A stretch of DNA of 38,606 nucleotides from Mitsuaria sp. GD03876. Its GTDB lineage: Bacteria; Pseudomonadota; Gammaproteobacteria; Burkholderiales; Burkholderiaceae_C. The notes beneath the pieces are model-generated. The model had not been told where the DNA came from. It did no database searches and saw only the letters and a list, made by a program, of their open reading frames with translations. Position numbers and translations under genes: made by a program. The stretch is from NCBI RefSeq assembly GCF_029840635.1, contig NZ_JAOCCU010000057.1:1-38606 (forward strand), given 5' to 3'. Positions 19,301 through 27,636 of the stretch are shown here, one piece after another. Each line of letters starts with the position of its first letter. Position 1 is the stretch's first letter.

Positions 19301-19924
19301 GTTGTCGGGATCGCTGTCCTGCGTGGTGAAGCGGCCGGCGGTGTCGATCAGCACGGCGCGGTCGGTGAACCACCAGTCGCAATGCCGCGTGCCGCCGACG
19401 CCGCGGATCGCGTGGTCGCCCATCTGCTCGGCCAGCGGGAAGTTCAGCCCACTGTGGCGCAGGGCCGTCGTCTTGCCGGAACCCGGCGCGCCGATGATCA
19501 GGTACCAGGGCAGCTCATAGAGATAACGGCCGCCGAAGCGCGAGCGCAGCTTGGCGCCGAAACCGGCCGAGCCCTCCGCCCCGAAGCGCGAGCGCTGCAG
19601 CGTCTGCAGCGCCTGGCGGAAACGCTCGCGCACAGAGGCCATGTCGGCGCTCTCGCGCTCGGTGGCCGCGGCCGGCTGCTGCAGCAGCTGGTTGACCACC
19701 GCGGTGTTGCCGCGCTTGGCGCGCCAGCGGCTCCAGGCGATGCACAGCGCCACCACCAGCACCAGCACGCCGATCGTGATCCAGCGCGAGCGCTCGGTGT
19801 CGAGCGGGCGGGCCTCGCCGACGGCCACCAGCGGGCCGATGATCCAGATCAGCAGCGCCACGGCCAGCACCAGCACCGCCAGCAGCACCCAGCGGTTGAA
19901 GATCCATCCCAGGACGCGTTTCAT
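16340..19924 (-). CDS. tssM: T6SS membrane-complex protein TssM (IcmF)
   Basis: 1194-aa inner-membrane protein, a usual length for TssM. Two N-terminal helices (about 10-35 and 48-65) precede a cytoplasmic NTPase-like domain with an intact Walker A GAPGSGKTT at 145-153 and a Walker-B-like VLIDTAGRF at 191-199. A third helix (ALAGYAVVAVAGIGLLSAW) lies near 455-480. The large periplasmic part carries the IcmF-related region and a C-terminal beta-rich domain, which binds TssJ in other systems. With TssL and TssJ it forms the trans-envelope complex on which the contractile tail docks. Its ATG overlaps the tssL stop by 4 nt. Conserved Walker motifs suggest nucleotide binding, which is dispensable in some T6SSs. 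Confidence 0.96.
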   Translation of the reverse strand: MKRVLGWIFNRWVLLAVLVLAVALLIWIIGPLVAVGEARPLDTERSRWITIGVLVLVVALCIAWSRWRAKRGNTAVVNQLLQQPAAATERESADMASVRERFRQALQTLQRSRFGAEGSAGFGAKLRSRFGGRYLYELPWYLIIGAPGSGKTTALRHSGLNFPLAEQMGDHAIRGVGGTRHCDWWFTDRAVLIDTAGRFTTQDSDPDNDKATWSGFLQMLRRSRPRQPINGALVTVSVTDLLSRSPSERAQHAATVRARVQELQKDLDIRFPVYLLVTKADLLSGFMDYFATLDKDQRAAPWGFTFARNSASPLAGFGAEFDALEQRLQNGLIDRLQAERDPQRRARIYGFPAQFASLRALLAEFAEGVFAPSPYEAQPQLRGVYFVSGTQEGTPIDRVLGSVARSYQIEHAVLAPNQASGRSYFLNRLLNEVVFAEAGLGGTHRGWERRRNAMALAGYAVVAVAGIGLLSAWTVSYFNNRKYLEATSARADQVRELLQSTPNRATADLLPILPALEATRALAAVDEDVPWSMRMGLFQGRKLDSAARASYQRMLGDAVLPRLVLRIEEQLRQGAATPVTLYEALKAYVMLHDPQHFDAQALKRHVEGDWETTRRELTPDQRAALGAHLDALLSQGGIASPLPEDASLLTAVRTQLATQPLPQRIYNRLRAQGLGTEYPDFTVSRAGGHNAPLLFTRTNGAPLSQGVPGFFTRDAYLRGFQPRVGQVTDELSAEEPWVLGVAAAPKDAQAIVRANAPLVDDVRRLYLNDYAAAWEAFLNSVKLLPMATVPQSVERSRMLSAPDSPLGPFLRAASRETTLTQPGNAIENAERRAADLVQQTRERVAGMFSGKPGQPGQANPGDPNTQRIESIVDERFVGLRSMVTAPQGGGKAPLDETVGLIAEANIMLTAADSALKGGSAPPPSPVPTRLKAAAAMSPEPLRTMLDDLGSSSARVSQGAMRQNLAMEVRSQVGEFCNQAVAGRYPLDRNSSRDATQADFAMLFGPGGKVDQLFQQKLAPYVDTTTRPWKFRAVEGTPLGADSGTLPQFQRAQAIKETFFPGSAAPSLRLDFKPVEMDTTIQQFILDVDGQIVRYSHGPQIPTSVQWPGPRGSSQVRVQISPASTSGSSGMVNDGPWALFRLFDRVKIEKTNAPERFKATFDVDGRKAVFEVTASSVRNPFRLPELNEFRCPSGL

Positions 19925-21240
19925 CGGGAAGCTCCGCGCGCCGGCGCCTCGGGGGCCCGGCCATTGATCATCAGACTGACTTCGACCCGGCGGTTCAGCG
20001 CGCGGTTGGCCGGCGTGTCGTTGGCGGCGACCGGCTCGGCGTCGGCGCGGCCCTCGGCGCGGATGCGCTCGGGCGCGACCCGGCGCGCGATCAGCAGCTC
20101 GCGCACGGTGTTGGCGCGTTCCTCCGACAGGTGCCAGTTGGACGGGAAGCGGGCCGAGCGGATCGGCGTGTTGTCGCTGTGGCCGGTGACCAGCACCGTG
20201 CCCTGGACCTGCGTCAGCGCGTCGGCGATGCGGGTCATCAGCGCCTCGCGCTCCGGCACGATGGTCGCGCTGGCCGGCGCGAACAGGCCGTCGCCGCGGA
20301 TCGTCACCACGCTGCGGTCGACCTCGTCGCGCACCGCGACCAGGCCGGCCTTGATGTCGGACTGCAGGAACTGCGCCAGGCGCGGCTTGGCCGGCGGCGG
20401 TGGCGGCGCCACCACCGGCGGCGACAGCCGCAGGCCCTGGATCTGGCCGAACACCGGGTCGGAACGCTCCGCCAGCGACAGCGTCAGCGACAGGTAGACG
20501 CCCACCAGCACAAGCGCGGTCAGCGCGGCGGTGGCCGCCAGCGGCAGCCAGCCGATGTGGCGGCGCTGCGTGATCGCCTCGACCTGCCAGTGCTGCGCCA
20601 GCGCGGCCGGATAGTCGCCGCGCTGCTGCTTGAGGATCTGCGCCAGGCGGTCACGCACCGCCTCGAGCTGCGCCGGGCCGTTGTCGATGACGCGGTAGCG
20701 GCCGGCGAAACCCAGCGTCAGCGCGGCGTAGATCAGCTCCAGCAGGTCGCGGTTGGCGTCGGGCTTCTCGGCCAGGCGGGCCATCAGCTGGAAGACCTTC
20801 TCGCCGCCCCAGGTCTCGTTGTGGAACATCGACAGCAGGCTGTGGCGCGCCCACACGCCGGAGCCGCCCCAGGGGGTGTCGGCGGCGGCCTCGTCGATCA
20901 TCGTGCAGAGCACGTAGCGCGTGGCCATCACGCGCTCGGGCGGAATGCCGGCGGCGGCGGCGCGCGAGGCGAAGTCGCGCACGCCCTGCGCCAGGTTGTT
21001 GCGCAGCGCGGCCACGTCGTCGACGCGGCGCGTCGCGCGCAGTTGCGGCACCAGCAGCAGCAGCGGATTGGCCAGCGTCAGCAGCGGGTTCAGGCCGGCG
21101 GCGGGCGGTGCCGCGTCGGGCTGCACCGAGTCCGGCGCGGACGCGCCGCGGGGCGCCTGCGCGCCACCGGGACGGGGCTTGATGAAGGTGCGCTGATCGT
21201 CGAAGCCTGCGAACGGATCGTTGAGCGCGGAGGGGTCCAT
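19921..21240 (-). CDS. tssL: T6SS TssL (DotU) with C-terminal OmpA-like peptidoglycan-binding domain
   Basis: 439-aa tail-anchored-type protein with an extension. The DotU domain (about 50-215) includes NPLLTLANPLLLLVPQLR, a RYVLCTMIDEAAADTPWG helix and the LSMFHNETWGGEKVFQL signature. One membrane helix (about 233-255, LPLAATAALTALVLVGVYL) is followed by a periplasmic OmpA/MotB-like domain (about 305-430) with VTGHSDNTPIRS, SNWHLSEERA and NRALNRRVEVSL, which should bind peptidoglycan. This is the 'evolved' TssL form; in systems without it a separate TagL/TagN protein supplies the anchor. It starts 75 nt after the tssK stop and overlaps tssM by 4 nt. Confidence 0.96.
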   Translation of the reverse strand: MDPSALNDPFAGFDDQRTFIKPRPGGAQAPRGASAPDSVQPDAAPPAAGLNPLLTLANPLLLLVPQLRATRRVDDVAALRNNLAQGVRDFASRAAAAGIPPERVMATRYVLCTMIDEAAADTPWGGSGVWARHSLLSMFHNETWGGEKVFQLMARLAEKPDANRDLLELIYAALTLGFAGRYRVIDNGPAQLEAVRDRLAQILKQQRGDYPAALAQHWQVEAITQRRHIGWLPLAATAALTALVLVGVYLSLTLSLAERSDPVFGQIQGLRLSPPVVAPPPPPAKPRLAQFLQSDIKAGLVAVRDEVDRSVVTIRGDGLFAPASATIVPEREALMTRIADALTQVQGTVLVTGHSDNTPIRSARFPSNWHLSEERANTVRELLIARRVAPERIRAEGRADAEPVAANDTPANRALNRRVEVSLMINGRAPEAPARGASR

Positions 21241-21315
21241 GCCGGCTCCCGGGGGTTGCTTGTCTTGAATCGGAGGGGACGGGGGCGGGGCCCGGCGTGT
21301 CGCCGCGAGCGGCGC

Positions 21316-22650
21316 TTACTGCCGGATGGCCCAGAGCTCCAGCTCCAGTCCGGGGAAATCGCCGGCCACGTGCAGCGCCAGGCTGCCGCTGCGTTCGAGC
21401 TGCTTCCACAGGTCGCCGCCGCGGTCCAGCTCGAAATAATGGAAACCCGCGTGGAAGGGCAGCTGGCGCGGCGCCACCGGCAGCGCGCGCAACCCGATGC
21501 CGGGCAGTTGCAGGTTCACCAGGTCGCGGATGCGGTCCACCGGGCCGAGCTTGGACTGTGCCGGGAAACGCTGGCGCAGCTGCTCGGCGGCCACCTGCGC
21601 GTTGACCGCGATGACGAAGCTGGCGCTGCGCAGCAGGTCGGCGTCGGGCACGACGGCGGTGCGCACGCCATGGGTGCGCTCGGTCAGGTCGATCTGCAGC
21701 GCGTTGCGCTCCAGCACGACGCTGAGCATGCGGCGCAGCTCCTCCAGCAACGGCGCGAAGCTGCCGCGCAGGTCGTCGTGGCGGTACAGCGGGTATTCGG
21801 AGGCCAGGCGGGTGTCGCTGACGAAGGTCGCCATGTCGCCGGCCAGTTGCAGGCAGTCGCGGTGCAGCGTCTCCGGATGCACGTGCGGGGAGGCGGCATG
21901 CTGGCGGAACAGCGGATCGGCGCGGTTCAGCGCCTGCAGCATCAGGAAGTCGGCCAGTTCGGACACGCCGTTGCCCAGCTGCCCCATCCGCGACGACAGC
22001 AGCTGCGCCCGCTGGCGCACCAGGCCGTGCAGCAGCGAGGCCATCGCCGACAGGTGGCCGCTGGCGTCGATGCGGGTCTGCGGCGGGATGTAGCTGCGGT
22101 CCAGCACCAACTGCTGGTCGGCGCGGCGCTCGGCGATGCGGGCCACGCCGAGCGCGGCATAGGCGTCGTTGAGCTCGCGCGCGGGCAGCAGGCGCAGCGT
22201 CAGCGCGCCGGTCTGGACCGGCTCGGGTTCGTCGCCGGCGCTGGTCTGGTCGCGCAGGTCCTGGTCGACGACGTGATAGCGATGCAACTCGCCGGCGTCA
22301 TGGCCGTTGAAGGCGACCTGGTCGGTGCCCGGCCGCGCGATCGGCGCGGCCAGCACGACCATGTCGCCCTTGAGGTCGGCCGGCACCTCCAGCGGCGCCA
22401 TCGCGGCATCCGCCTGCGGGATCTGGAACGGGGTGCCGTCGGGCAGGATGCCGCTGGCGCGCACGATGCCCAGCCGGCCCACGCTCAGCAGCGCCTCGTC
22501 CAGCACCAGCTCGGTGAAACCCCAGCCGTGCGGCGCCAGCGCGCGGGCGCGGCTGTCGACCAGGTGCTCGAGGTAACGGGTTTCCTGCTGGAAATGATGG
22601 GGCAGCAGGAACATGCCCTGCGACCAGATGACCTTGCTGTGCCAGCTCAC
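21316..22650 (-). CDS. tssK: T6SS baseplate adaptor TssK
   Basis: 444-aa cytoplasmic protein, the usual TssK length. The signature N-terminus WSQGMFLLPHHFQQETRYLE is present, as are the GWGFTELVLDEALL segment and a C-terminal domain starting near 310 that contacts the membrane complex in other systems. TssK trimers link the baseplate to TssL/TssM. Its ATG overlaps the tssJ stop by 4 nt. Confidence 0.96.
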   Translation of the reverse strand: MSWHSKVIWSQGMFLLPHHFQQETRYLEHLVDSRARALAPHGWGFTELVLDEALLSVGRLGIVRASGILPDGTPFQIPQADAAMAPLEVPADLKGDMVVLAAPIARPGTDQVAFNGHDAGELHRYHVVDQDLRDQTSAGDEPEPVQTGALTLRLLPARELNDAYAALGVARIAERRADQQLVLDRSYIPPQTRIDASGHLSAMASLLHGLVRQRAQLLSSRMGQLGNGVSELADFLMLQALNRADPLFRQHAASPHVHPETLHRDCLQLAGDMATFVSDTRLASEYPLYRHDDLRGSFAPLLEELRRMLSVVLERNALQIDLTERTHGVRTAVVPDADLLRSASFVIAVNAQVAAEQLRQRFPAQSKLGPVDRIRDLVNLQLPGIGLRALPVAPRQLPFHAGFHYFELDRGGDLWKQLERSGSLALHVAGDFPGLELELWAIRQ

Positions 22651-23183
22651 GGCTGCTTGACCGAGGCGCTGACCGACAGCTCGTCGGCCTGGATCAGGAC
22701 CTCCTGCTTCTTGCCCACCACCACCGGCACCACCGCGCGCCAGCGCGCATGCTCCAGGTCGCGGTAGGCGCCGAACACGGCGATGAAACGCGTCTCCGGC
22801 GACAGGGTCTTCTTGGCGATCGGGCGCGTCTCGCCCGGTTGCAGCGTCATTTCCTCGCGGGCGACCATCTCGGCGCCCAGTTCAGCCTGGTCCTTCTGGT
22901 ACAGGCTGATGAAATCCGCGGAGTTGAAGGCGTTGGCCGACTTCAGCTCATACACCCGCACCAGCAGCGGGGAAGGGCGCTTGGTGACGCTCGGGTTGAG
23001 CTGCGCCGAGGCCTGGATCGTGCCCCGCGTCAGCTCCGTCGGCTTGGGCGAACCCGGACCGAACGGATTGAGGCTCGACATCGTCGAGCAGCCCGCAAGC
23101 GCCCCCACGGCAAGCAGCGCCAAGGCGGCAGCCCGGCGCGTGGAGTGGCGGAGTCCCTGGTTTCCCGAACGAGGCGTGAGCAT
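22647..23183 (-). CDS. tssJ: T6SS outer-membrane lipoprotein TssJ
   Basis: 178-aa lipoprotein. The signal peptide has a Thr/Arg-rich n-region, a hydrophobic core and the lipobox LAGC (Cys32). The mature domain has the transthyretin-like TssJ pattern: IQASAQLNPSVTKRPSPLLVRVYELKS, the FNSADFISLYQKD segment, and the late ETRFIAVFGAYRDLEHARWR block. TssJ sits at the outer membrane and binds the TssM periplasmic tip. It is the first gene of the minus-strand tssJKLM-tagF group, 96 nt after the upstream chemoreceptor stop. The Shine-Dalgarno AAGGA lies 7 nt before the ATG, inside the 3' arm of a predicted hairpin (23184-23220). Confidence 0.94.
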   Translation of the reverse strand: MLTPRSGNQGLRHSTRRAAALALLAVGALAGCSTMSSLNPFGPGSPKPTELTRGTIQASAQLNPSVTKRPSPLLVRVYELKSANAFNSADFISLYQKDQAELGAEMVAREEMTLQPGETRPIAKKTLSPETRFIAVFGAYRDLEHARWRAVVPVVVGKKQEVLIQADELSVSASVKQP

Positions 23184-23220
23184 CTGGCTGTCCTTCTTTA
23201 CCGGAAGAAAGGATAGCCAG
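23184..23220 (-). promoter_or_regulatory. Leader hairpin covering the tssJ ribosome-binding site
   Basis: On the minus strand, arms CTGGCTATCCTT (23220-23209) and AAGGACAGCCAG (23195-23184) pair with one A-C mismatch around a 13-nt loop, and the second arm ends directly at the tssJ ATG. The AAGGA Shine-Dalgarno lies wholly in the stem. The structure could limit initiation on the first T6SS gene until melted or bound by a protein or RNA. Confidence 0.6.
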
Positions 23221-23279
23221 CGGGGGCTCTTGGGCGTGGTGACTTAGGTAATCGGGGCGAGGGGGACGGAAGGGGCGGG

Positions 23280-24839
23280 TCAGGCCGCGCGGAGGCGGAA
23301 TTGGCTCACCAGCTTCGCCAGCTGCTGGGCCTGGCCGTTCAGGCTCTCGGCGGCGGCGGCGCTTTCCTCGACCAGGGCGGCGTTCTGCTGGGTGACCTGG
23401 TCCAGGTGGGTGACGGCGTCCCCGACCTGCTGGATCCCGCCGTTCTGCTCCTGCGTCGCCGCCGAAATCTCCCGGATCAGCGTGTCGACCTGGCCGACCT
23501 GCGCCACCACCCGCCGCATCACCTCGCCGGCGCTTTCGGCCTGCCGGGCACCGGTGTCCACCCGCTGCGCGCTGGCCTGGATCAGGTCCTTGATCTCCTT
23601 GGCCGCGCCGGCCGAGCGCTGCGCCAGCGCCCGCACCTCGGAGGCGACGACGGCGAAACCGCGCCCCTGCTCGCCGGCCCGGGCCGCCTCGACGGCCGCG
23701 TTCAGGGCAAGGATATTGGTCTGGAACGCGATCGCGTCGATCACGCCGATGATGTCCTCGATGCGGCGCGAGGCCTCGCTGATGCCCTGCATCGTCTGAA
23801 CCAGGTCGCCCACCGCCTGGCCGCCTTCGCCGGCGGCGCCCGAGGCGTCCGCCGCCATCCGGCTGGCCTGGCCGGCGGACGCCGCGTTCTGGGCCACGGA
23901 ACTGGTCAGTTCCTCCATCGACGCCGCCGTCTGCTGCAGGCTGCTGGCCTGGCTCTCGGTGCGCGAGCTCAGGTCGGCGTTGCCCTGCGCGATCTCCTGC
24001 GAACCGGTGGCGATGCTCTCGCTGCTGTCTCGCACCTGGCCGACCAGGCGGCCGAGCTGGTCGACCATCCGTGACATCGCGCGGAGCAGGTCGGCCGGTT
24101 CGTCGCGGCCCACCGCGCGGATGTCGACGGTCAGGTCGCCGGCGGCGACGTCCTCGCTGGCCCGCACCGCCTGCGCGATCGGCGCGGTGATCGAGTGCGT
24201 CACCTGCCAGGCCAGCACGATGCCGATGGCCAGCGCGATCGCCACGACGACCAGCGTCACCCGCAGCCCGCTGGCGTAGGAGAGCGCGGCCTCCTTGGCC
24301 GCCGCGTCGCCGCCGTCGCGGTTGAAGGCGACGTCCTCGTCGATCGCCTTGGCCAGCTCGGTGAAGAGGGAGGAGGAGCGTCCCGCCGACAGCTTCCGGG
24401 CCGCGTCGTGCTGGGCCTCGCCGGCGGCCGCGGCCCGGGCGAGTTCCGCATCGGCTTCCTGGTAACCCTTCCAGGCGTCGCGGATCTTGGCGTAGAGCGC
24501 CTGCTCGCGCCCGGCGGTCACCGAGGTCTCGTACACCTTGGCCGCCTGCTCGAAGGCCGCGACCGCCGCGTCATGCTCCCGCGCCACCTTGGCGCGCGCG
24601 GTCTCGTCGGTCTCCAGCACCGCGCGCAGCGACAGCCGGCGCGTCAGGTTGGCGGCGTCCTGCATGTCGGCCAGCTTGGCCACGCTGGGCAGCCAGTTGG
24701 TGTTGAGGTCCTGCACGTTGGCGTTGATGCGCGCCATCTGCTCGACGCCGAAGGCGGCGATGAAGCACAGCAGGACCAGCACGGCGGCGAAGGCCAGCGC
24801 CAGGCGGCGGCCGATGCGGAAGTTGCGGAGGATGGACAT
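23280..24839 (-). CDS. Methyl-accepting chemotaxis protein (Tar/Tsr type)
   Basis: 519-aa chemoreceptor. An N-terminal helix (about 10-30), a periplasmic four-helix-bundle ligand domain (about 31-190), a second helix (about 192-212), a HAMP domain (about 213-268) and a canonical signalling domain are seen. The hairpin tip reads [20 protein letters not shown] followed by [20 protein letters not shown], so CheA/CheW coupling should work. There is no C-terminal CheR-tethering pentapeptide (it ends FRLRAA). The ligand is unknown. It lies upstream of tssJ on the same strand and is separated from the + strand MFS gene by a 258-nt divergent region. Confidence 0.92.
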   Translation of the reverse strand: MSILRNFRIGRRLALAFAAVLVLLCFIAAFGVEQMARINANVQDLNTNWLPSVAKLADMQDAANLTRRLSLRAVLETDETARAKVAREHDAAVAAFEQAAKVYETSVTAGREQALYAKIRDAWKGYQEADAELARAAAAGEAQHDAARKLSAGRSSSLFTELAKAIDEDVAFNRDGGDAAAKEAALSYASGLRVTLVVVAIALAIGIVLAWQVTHSITAPIAQAVRASEDVAAGDLTVDIRAVGRDEPADLLRAMSRMVDQLGRLVGQVRDSSESIATGSQEIAQGNADLSSRTESQASSLQQTAASMEELTSSVAQNAASAGQASRMAADASGAAGEGGQAVGDLVQTMQGISEASRRIEDIIGVIDAIAFQTNILALNAAVEAARAGEQGRGFAVVASEVRALAQRSAGAAKEIKDLIQASAQRVDTGARQAESAGEVMRRVVAQVGQVDTLIREISAATQEQNGGIQQVGDAVTHLDQVTQQNAALVEESAAAAESLNGQAQQLAKLVSQFRLRAA

Positions 24840-25045
24840 GGTCGTGACCGGAGGGAGAGGCCGGCGTTAACGAGTGGTTGCATCAGCGTGCGCCTGTCAC
24901 CCTTCAGAAACCTGTCCGACACACGGCCGTACAGCCTGCGGAAACATGTCGTCCCGGGGAGCAGTGACCTGCTGCACGGCAGCCGCTGTACGGCAGGCGC
25001 CGAAAACCGTCCGTCCCGCGCCTCGACCCTAGCGATTGCCCTCGG

Positions 25046-25074
25046 ATGACAACGTTGTCAGCGTGTCTTATGCT
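25046..25074 (+). promoter_or_regulatory. Sigma-70-type promoter of the MFS transporter gene
   Basis: A -35-like ATGACA (25046-25051) and a -10-like TATGCT (25069-25074) stand 17 bp apart, with transcription expected to start near 25081, just before the AGAGGAGA ribosome-binding site of the MFS gene. The -35 lies in the left half of the operator palindrome. Confidence 0.6.
25047..25060. promoter_or_regulatory. LacI/GalR-type operator palindrome
   Basis: TGACAACGTTGTCA is a perfect 14-bp palindrome with the central CG pair typical of LacI-family operators. It overlaps the -35 and spacer of the MFS promoter, a position suited to repression. No LacI-type regulator gene is in the window, so it would act in trans. 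Confidence 0.7.
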
Positions 25075-25097
25075 CCGCCCCCAAAGAGGAGACATCG

Positions 25098-26525
25098 ATG
25101 AGTGCAGATCTTTCCCGGCTGGCCGGCGGCGGCGACGGGCCGTCCCGGTCCGGGGCGGTGGCGCCGCGCGGGCCGGACGAGGTCGCGGCATCCACCGAGT
25201 CGACCGCCGAGGCGGGCGCCGGGACCGGCCCCGCGCGCCATCCGCTGACCTGGGTGCCGTCGCTGTACCTGGCGATGGGGCTGCCGAACGTGCTGGTCGG
25301 CGTGGTCGCGGCGATCCTCTACAAGAACCTGGGCGTGTCCAACGAGGACATCGCGCTCTACACCTCGCAGATGTACCTGCCGTGGGTGCTCAAGCCGCTG
25401 TGGTCGCCGCTGCTGGAACCCTTCAAGACCAAGCGCTGGTGGGTCATCGCGATGCAGTTCGCGATGATGGCCTCGATCGGCGCCGTCGCGTTCTGCCTGC
25501 CGCTGGAGGGTTTCCTGCGCGCCTCGCTGGCGTTCTTCTGGATCACCGGCTTCGCCTCGGCGACGCAGGACATCGTGGCCGACGGCGTGTTCATGACGAC
25601 GATGCCGCCGCGCGAGCAGGCCCGCTACGCCGGCCTGCAGGGCATGTGCTGGAACCTGGGCGCGGTGGTGGGGTCGGGGCTGCTGGTGTCGCTGACCGGC
25701 TGGCTGCACGGATCGCTGGGGTGGACCTGGGTGCAGTGCTGGATGGCGGTGATGCTGGGCGCCGCGGCGATGATGGGCGGCTTCGGCCTGTGGCACCTGC
25801 GCGTGCTGCCGCCGGGCGCGCCGGCCGCCGTGCAGGGCAGCGATCCGCGCGGCGCGTGGGTCTCGCTGCGGGAGTCCTGGGCGACGCTGTTCCAGAAGCC
25901 GTCGATCTGGATGATGCTGGCGGTCGTCTTCTTCTACCGCTTCGGCGAGGGCTTCATCGAGAAGTTCGGCCCGCTGTTCCTGCTCGATCCGCGCTCGGCC
26001 GGCGGGCTCGGCCTGGACAACGCGGCGCTGGGGCACATCTACGGCACCGCGGGCACGGTGGCCTTCATCGCGGGGGCGTTCCTGGGCGGCTTCATCGCGG
26101 CGCGGATGACGCTGCGGCGCTCGTTCCTGCTGCTGGCGATCGCGCTCAACCTGCCGCACCTGACCTATTACTACCTGAGCCACGCCATGCCCACCGACCT
26201 GTGGTGGATCGGCGCCGTCGTCGCCATCGAGAAGTTCGGCTTCGGCATGGGCTCCGTCGGGCACATGCTGTACATGATGCAGCAGATCGCCCCGGGGCCC
26301 TTCAAGATGACGCACTACGCCATGGCCACCGGCGTGATGGCGCTGACCCGATGGGCCACCGGCAGCGTCAGCGGCTGGGTGTACCTGGCCGTCGGGCAGC
26401 ACTACGCGAGCTTCTTCGCGCTGGTGCTGGTGTTCTCGGTGCCGCCGATCCTGCTGGCCTGGCGGGCGCCGTTCCCGATCGACACGGACCGGCAGGACGC
26501 CGGCGCGGCCCCGGCCGGGCATTGA
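25098..26525 (+). CDS. MFS transporter, AmpG-like (PAT family)
   Basis: 475-aa polytopic inner-membrane transporter with about 12 hydrophobic helices. An N-terminal cytoplasmic stretch of about 45 residues comes first. Segments resembling AmpG are YLPWVLKPLWSPLLEPF after the second helix and GFASATQDIVADGVF in the middle of the N-half; AmpG imports muropeptides. Overall similarity looks moderate, so another sugar substrate is possible. A strong AGAGGAGA ribosome-binding site supports ATG 25098. The LacI-type operator over its promoter suggests control by a sugar or amino sugar. It is convergent with the MBL hydrolase, with 1 nt between the stop codons. Confidence 0.78.
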   Translation: MSADLSRLAGGGDGPSRSGAVAPRGPDEVAASTESTAEAGAGTGPARHPLTWVPSLYLAMGLPNVLVGVVAAILYKNLGVSNEDIALYTSQMYLPWVLKPLWSPLLEPFKTKRWWVIAMQFAMMASIGAVAFCLPLEGFLRASLAFFWITGFASATQDIVADGVFMTTMPPREQARYAGLQGMCWNLGAVVGSGLLVSLTGWLHGSLGWTWVQCWMAVMLGAAAMMGGFGLWHLRVLPPGAPAAVQGSDPRGAWVSLRESWATLFQKPSIWMMLAVVFFYRFGEGFIEKFGPLFLLDPRSAGGLGLDNAALGHIYGTAGTVAFIAGAFLGGFIAARMTLRRSFLLLAIALNLPHLTYYYLSHAMPTDLWWIGAVVAIEKFGFGMGSVGHMLYMMQQIAPGPFKMTHYAMATGVMALTRWATGSVSGWVYLAVGQHYASFFALVLVFSVPPILLAWRAPFPIDTDRQDAGAAPAGH

Positions 26526-26526
26526 C

Positions 26527-27432
26527 TCACTGCCGGCCCAGCGTGTTCAGCGGGATCTTCAGGTAGCTCACGCCGTTGTCCTCGGCCGGCGGCAGGTGGC
26601 CGGCGCGGATGTTGACCTGGATCGACGGCAGGATCAGCGCCGGCACGTCCAGCGTGGCGTCCCGCCCGGTGCGCAGCGCGACGAACGCCGCCTCGTCGAC
26701 GCCGTCGTGCACATGGATGTTGTGGGCGCGCTGGTCGGCGACCGTGGTTTCCCAGGCCGGGTCGCGGCCCTCGGGCGGGTAGTCGTGGCAGACGAGGAGG
26801 CGGGTGGCCGGCGGCAGCGCCAGCAGCCGCCGGATCGAGCGGTACAGCGTGACCGCGTCGCCACCGGGGAAGTCCGCGCGCGCGGTGCCGACGTCCGGCA
26901 TGAACATCGTGTCGCCGACGAAGACCGCGTCCGGCACCGCCGCGTCGCCGCTGGCGATCCGGTAGGCCAGGCAGGCCGGCGTGTGGCCGGGCACCAGCAG
27001 CGCCTGCGCCTCCAGGGTGCCGATGCGGAAGGTCTCGCCGTCGCGGAACAGGTGGTCGAACTGCCGGCCGTCGGGCAGGAAATCGCGCTCCAGGTTGTAG
27101 AGCCGGCGGAACACCGCCTGCACCTCGCGGATGTGCTCGCCGATGGCGATGCGTCCGCCGACGCGTTCCTGCAGGTGGCGCGCGGCGGACAGGTGGTCGG
27201 CATGGGCGTGGGTCTCGAGGATCCACTGCACCGTCAGCCCGGCCTCGGCCAGGTGGGCCAGCACGCGGTCGGCCTGCGTCGTGGCGGTGCGGCCGGACTT
27301 CAGGTCGAAGTCCAGCACCGGATCGACGATCGCGGCCTGGCGCGTCGCCGGATCGGCCAGCACGTAGGTGACGGTGCCGGTGCGCTCGTCGTGGAAGGGC
27401 TCGATGGACAGGGCAGGGGAAGCGTCGCTCAT
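26527..27432 (-). CDS. MBL-fold metallo-hydrolase (glyoxalase II / persulfide-dioxygenase-like)
   Basis: 301-aa soluble protein with the metallo-beta-lactamase metal motif THAHADHLSAARHLQ, a second ligand region LVPGHTPACLAY and the Asp-bearing VFVGDTMFMPDVGT, plus CHDYPPEG further on. The pattern resembles the ETHE1/Blh branch (mononuclear-iron persulfide dioxygenases and relatives) more than glyoxalase II, but the substrate is not settled by motif. ATG 27432 (MSDASPAL) is preferred over a GTG at 27444; neither has a strong ribosome-binding site. An Ohr-type peroxidase gene lies upstream on the same strand, so a shared role in sulfur or peroxide stress is possible. Confidence 0.82.
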   Translation of the reverse strand: MSDASPALSIEPFHDERTGTVTYVLADPATRQAAIVDPVLDFDLKSGRTATTQADRVLAHLAEAGLTVQWILETHAHADHLSAARHLQERVGGRIAIGEHIREVQAVFRRLYNLERDFLPDGRQFDHLFRDGETFRIGTLEAQALLVPGHTPACLAYRIASGDAAVPDAVFVGDTMFMPDVGTARADFPGGDAVTLYRSIRRLLALPPATRLLVCHDYPPEGRDPAWETTVADQRAHNIHVHDGVDEAAFVALRTGRDATLDVPALILPSIQVNIRAGHLPPAEDNGVSYLKIPLNTLGRQ

Positions 27433-27475
27433 GGTGCCGGGCACTATATCGAGCGACGCCGCCGCCTGTCGCCGG

Positions 27476-27610
27476 TCAGGCGTCGTCGGAGCGCGCTCCT
27501 TGCGACCGGCGGCGGGCGCCGCTGACGATCGCCGAACACTGCAACGGATGGCGGACCTCGTGGGCCACGCCGCCGAACAGGAACAACAACGCGAACAGCA
27601 GGCGCTTCAT
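27476..27610 (-). CDS. Possible small secreted or membrane peptide
   Basis: 44-aa frame with a strong hydrophobic start (MKRLLFALLFLFGGVAHEVRH) and a short basic tail. It sits between the Ohr and MBL genes on the same strand, 26 nt after the Ohr stop. An in-frame ATG three codons upstream (27619) is an alternative start. No clear Shine-Dalgarno is seen and no family is recognised, so it may be chance coding in GC-rich DNA. Confidence 0.3.
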   Translation of the reverse strand: MKRLLFALLFLFGGVAHEVRHPLQCSAIVSGARRRSQGARSDDA

Positions 27611-27636
27611 GGGCGGCATCCCGGCCGGGGCGGGCC

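Noticed and set aside
16637-20497. 1286-codon + strand frame opposite tssM and tssL
   Set aside because: Low-complexity Arg/Ala/His-rich translation with no domain. It is the antisense shadow of well-supported tssM and tssL in very GC-rich DNA.
20131-22767. 878-codon + strand frame opposite tssL, tssK and tssJ
   Set aside because: Translation lacks any family signal, and the opposite strand holds three clear T6SS genes.
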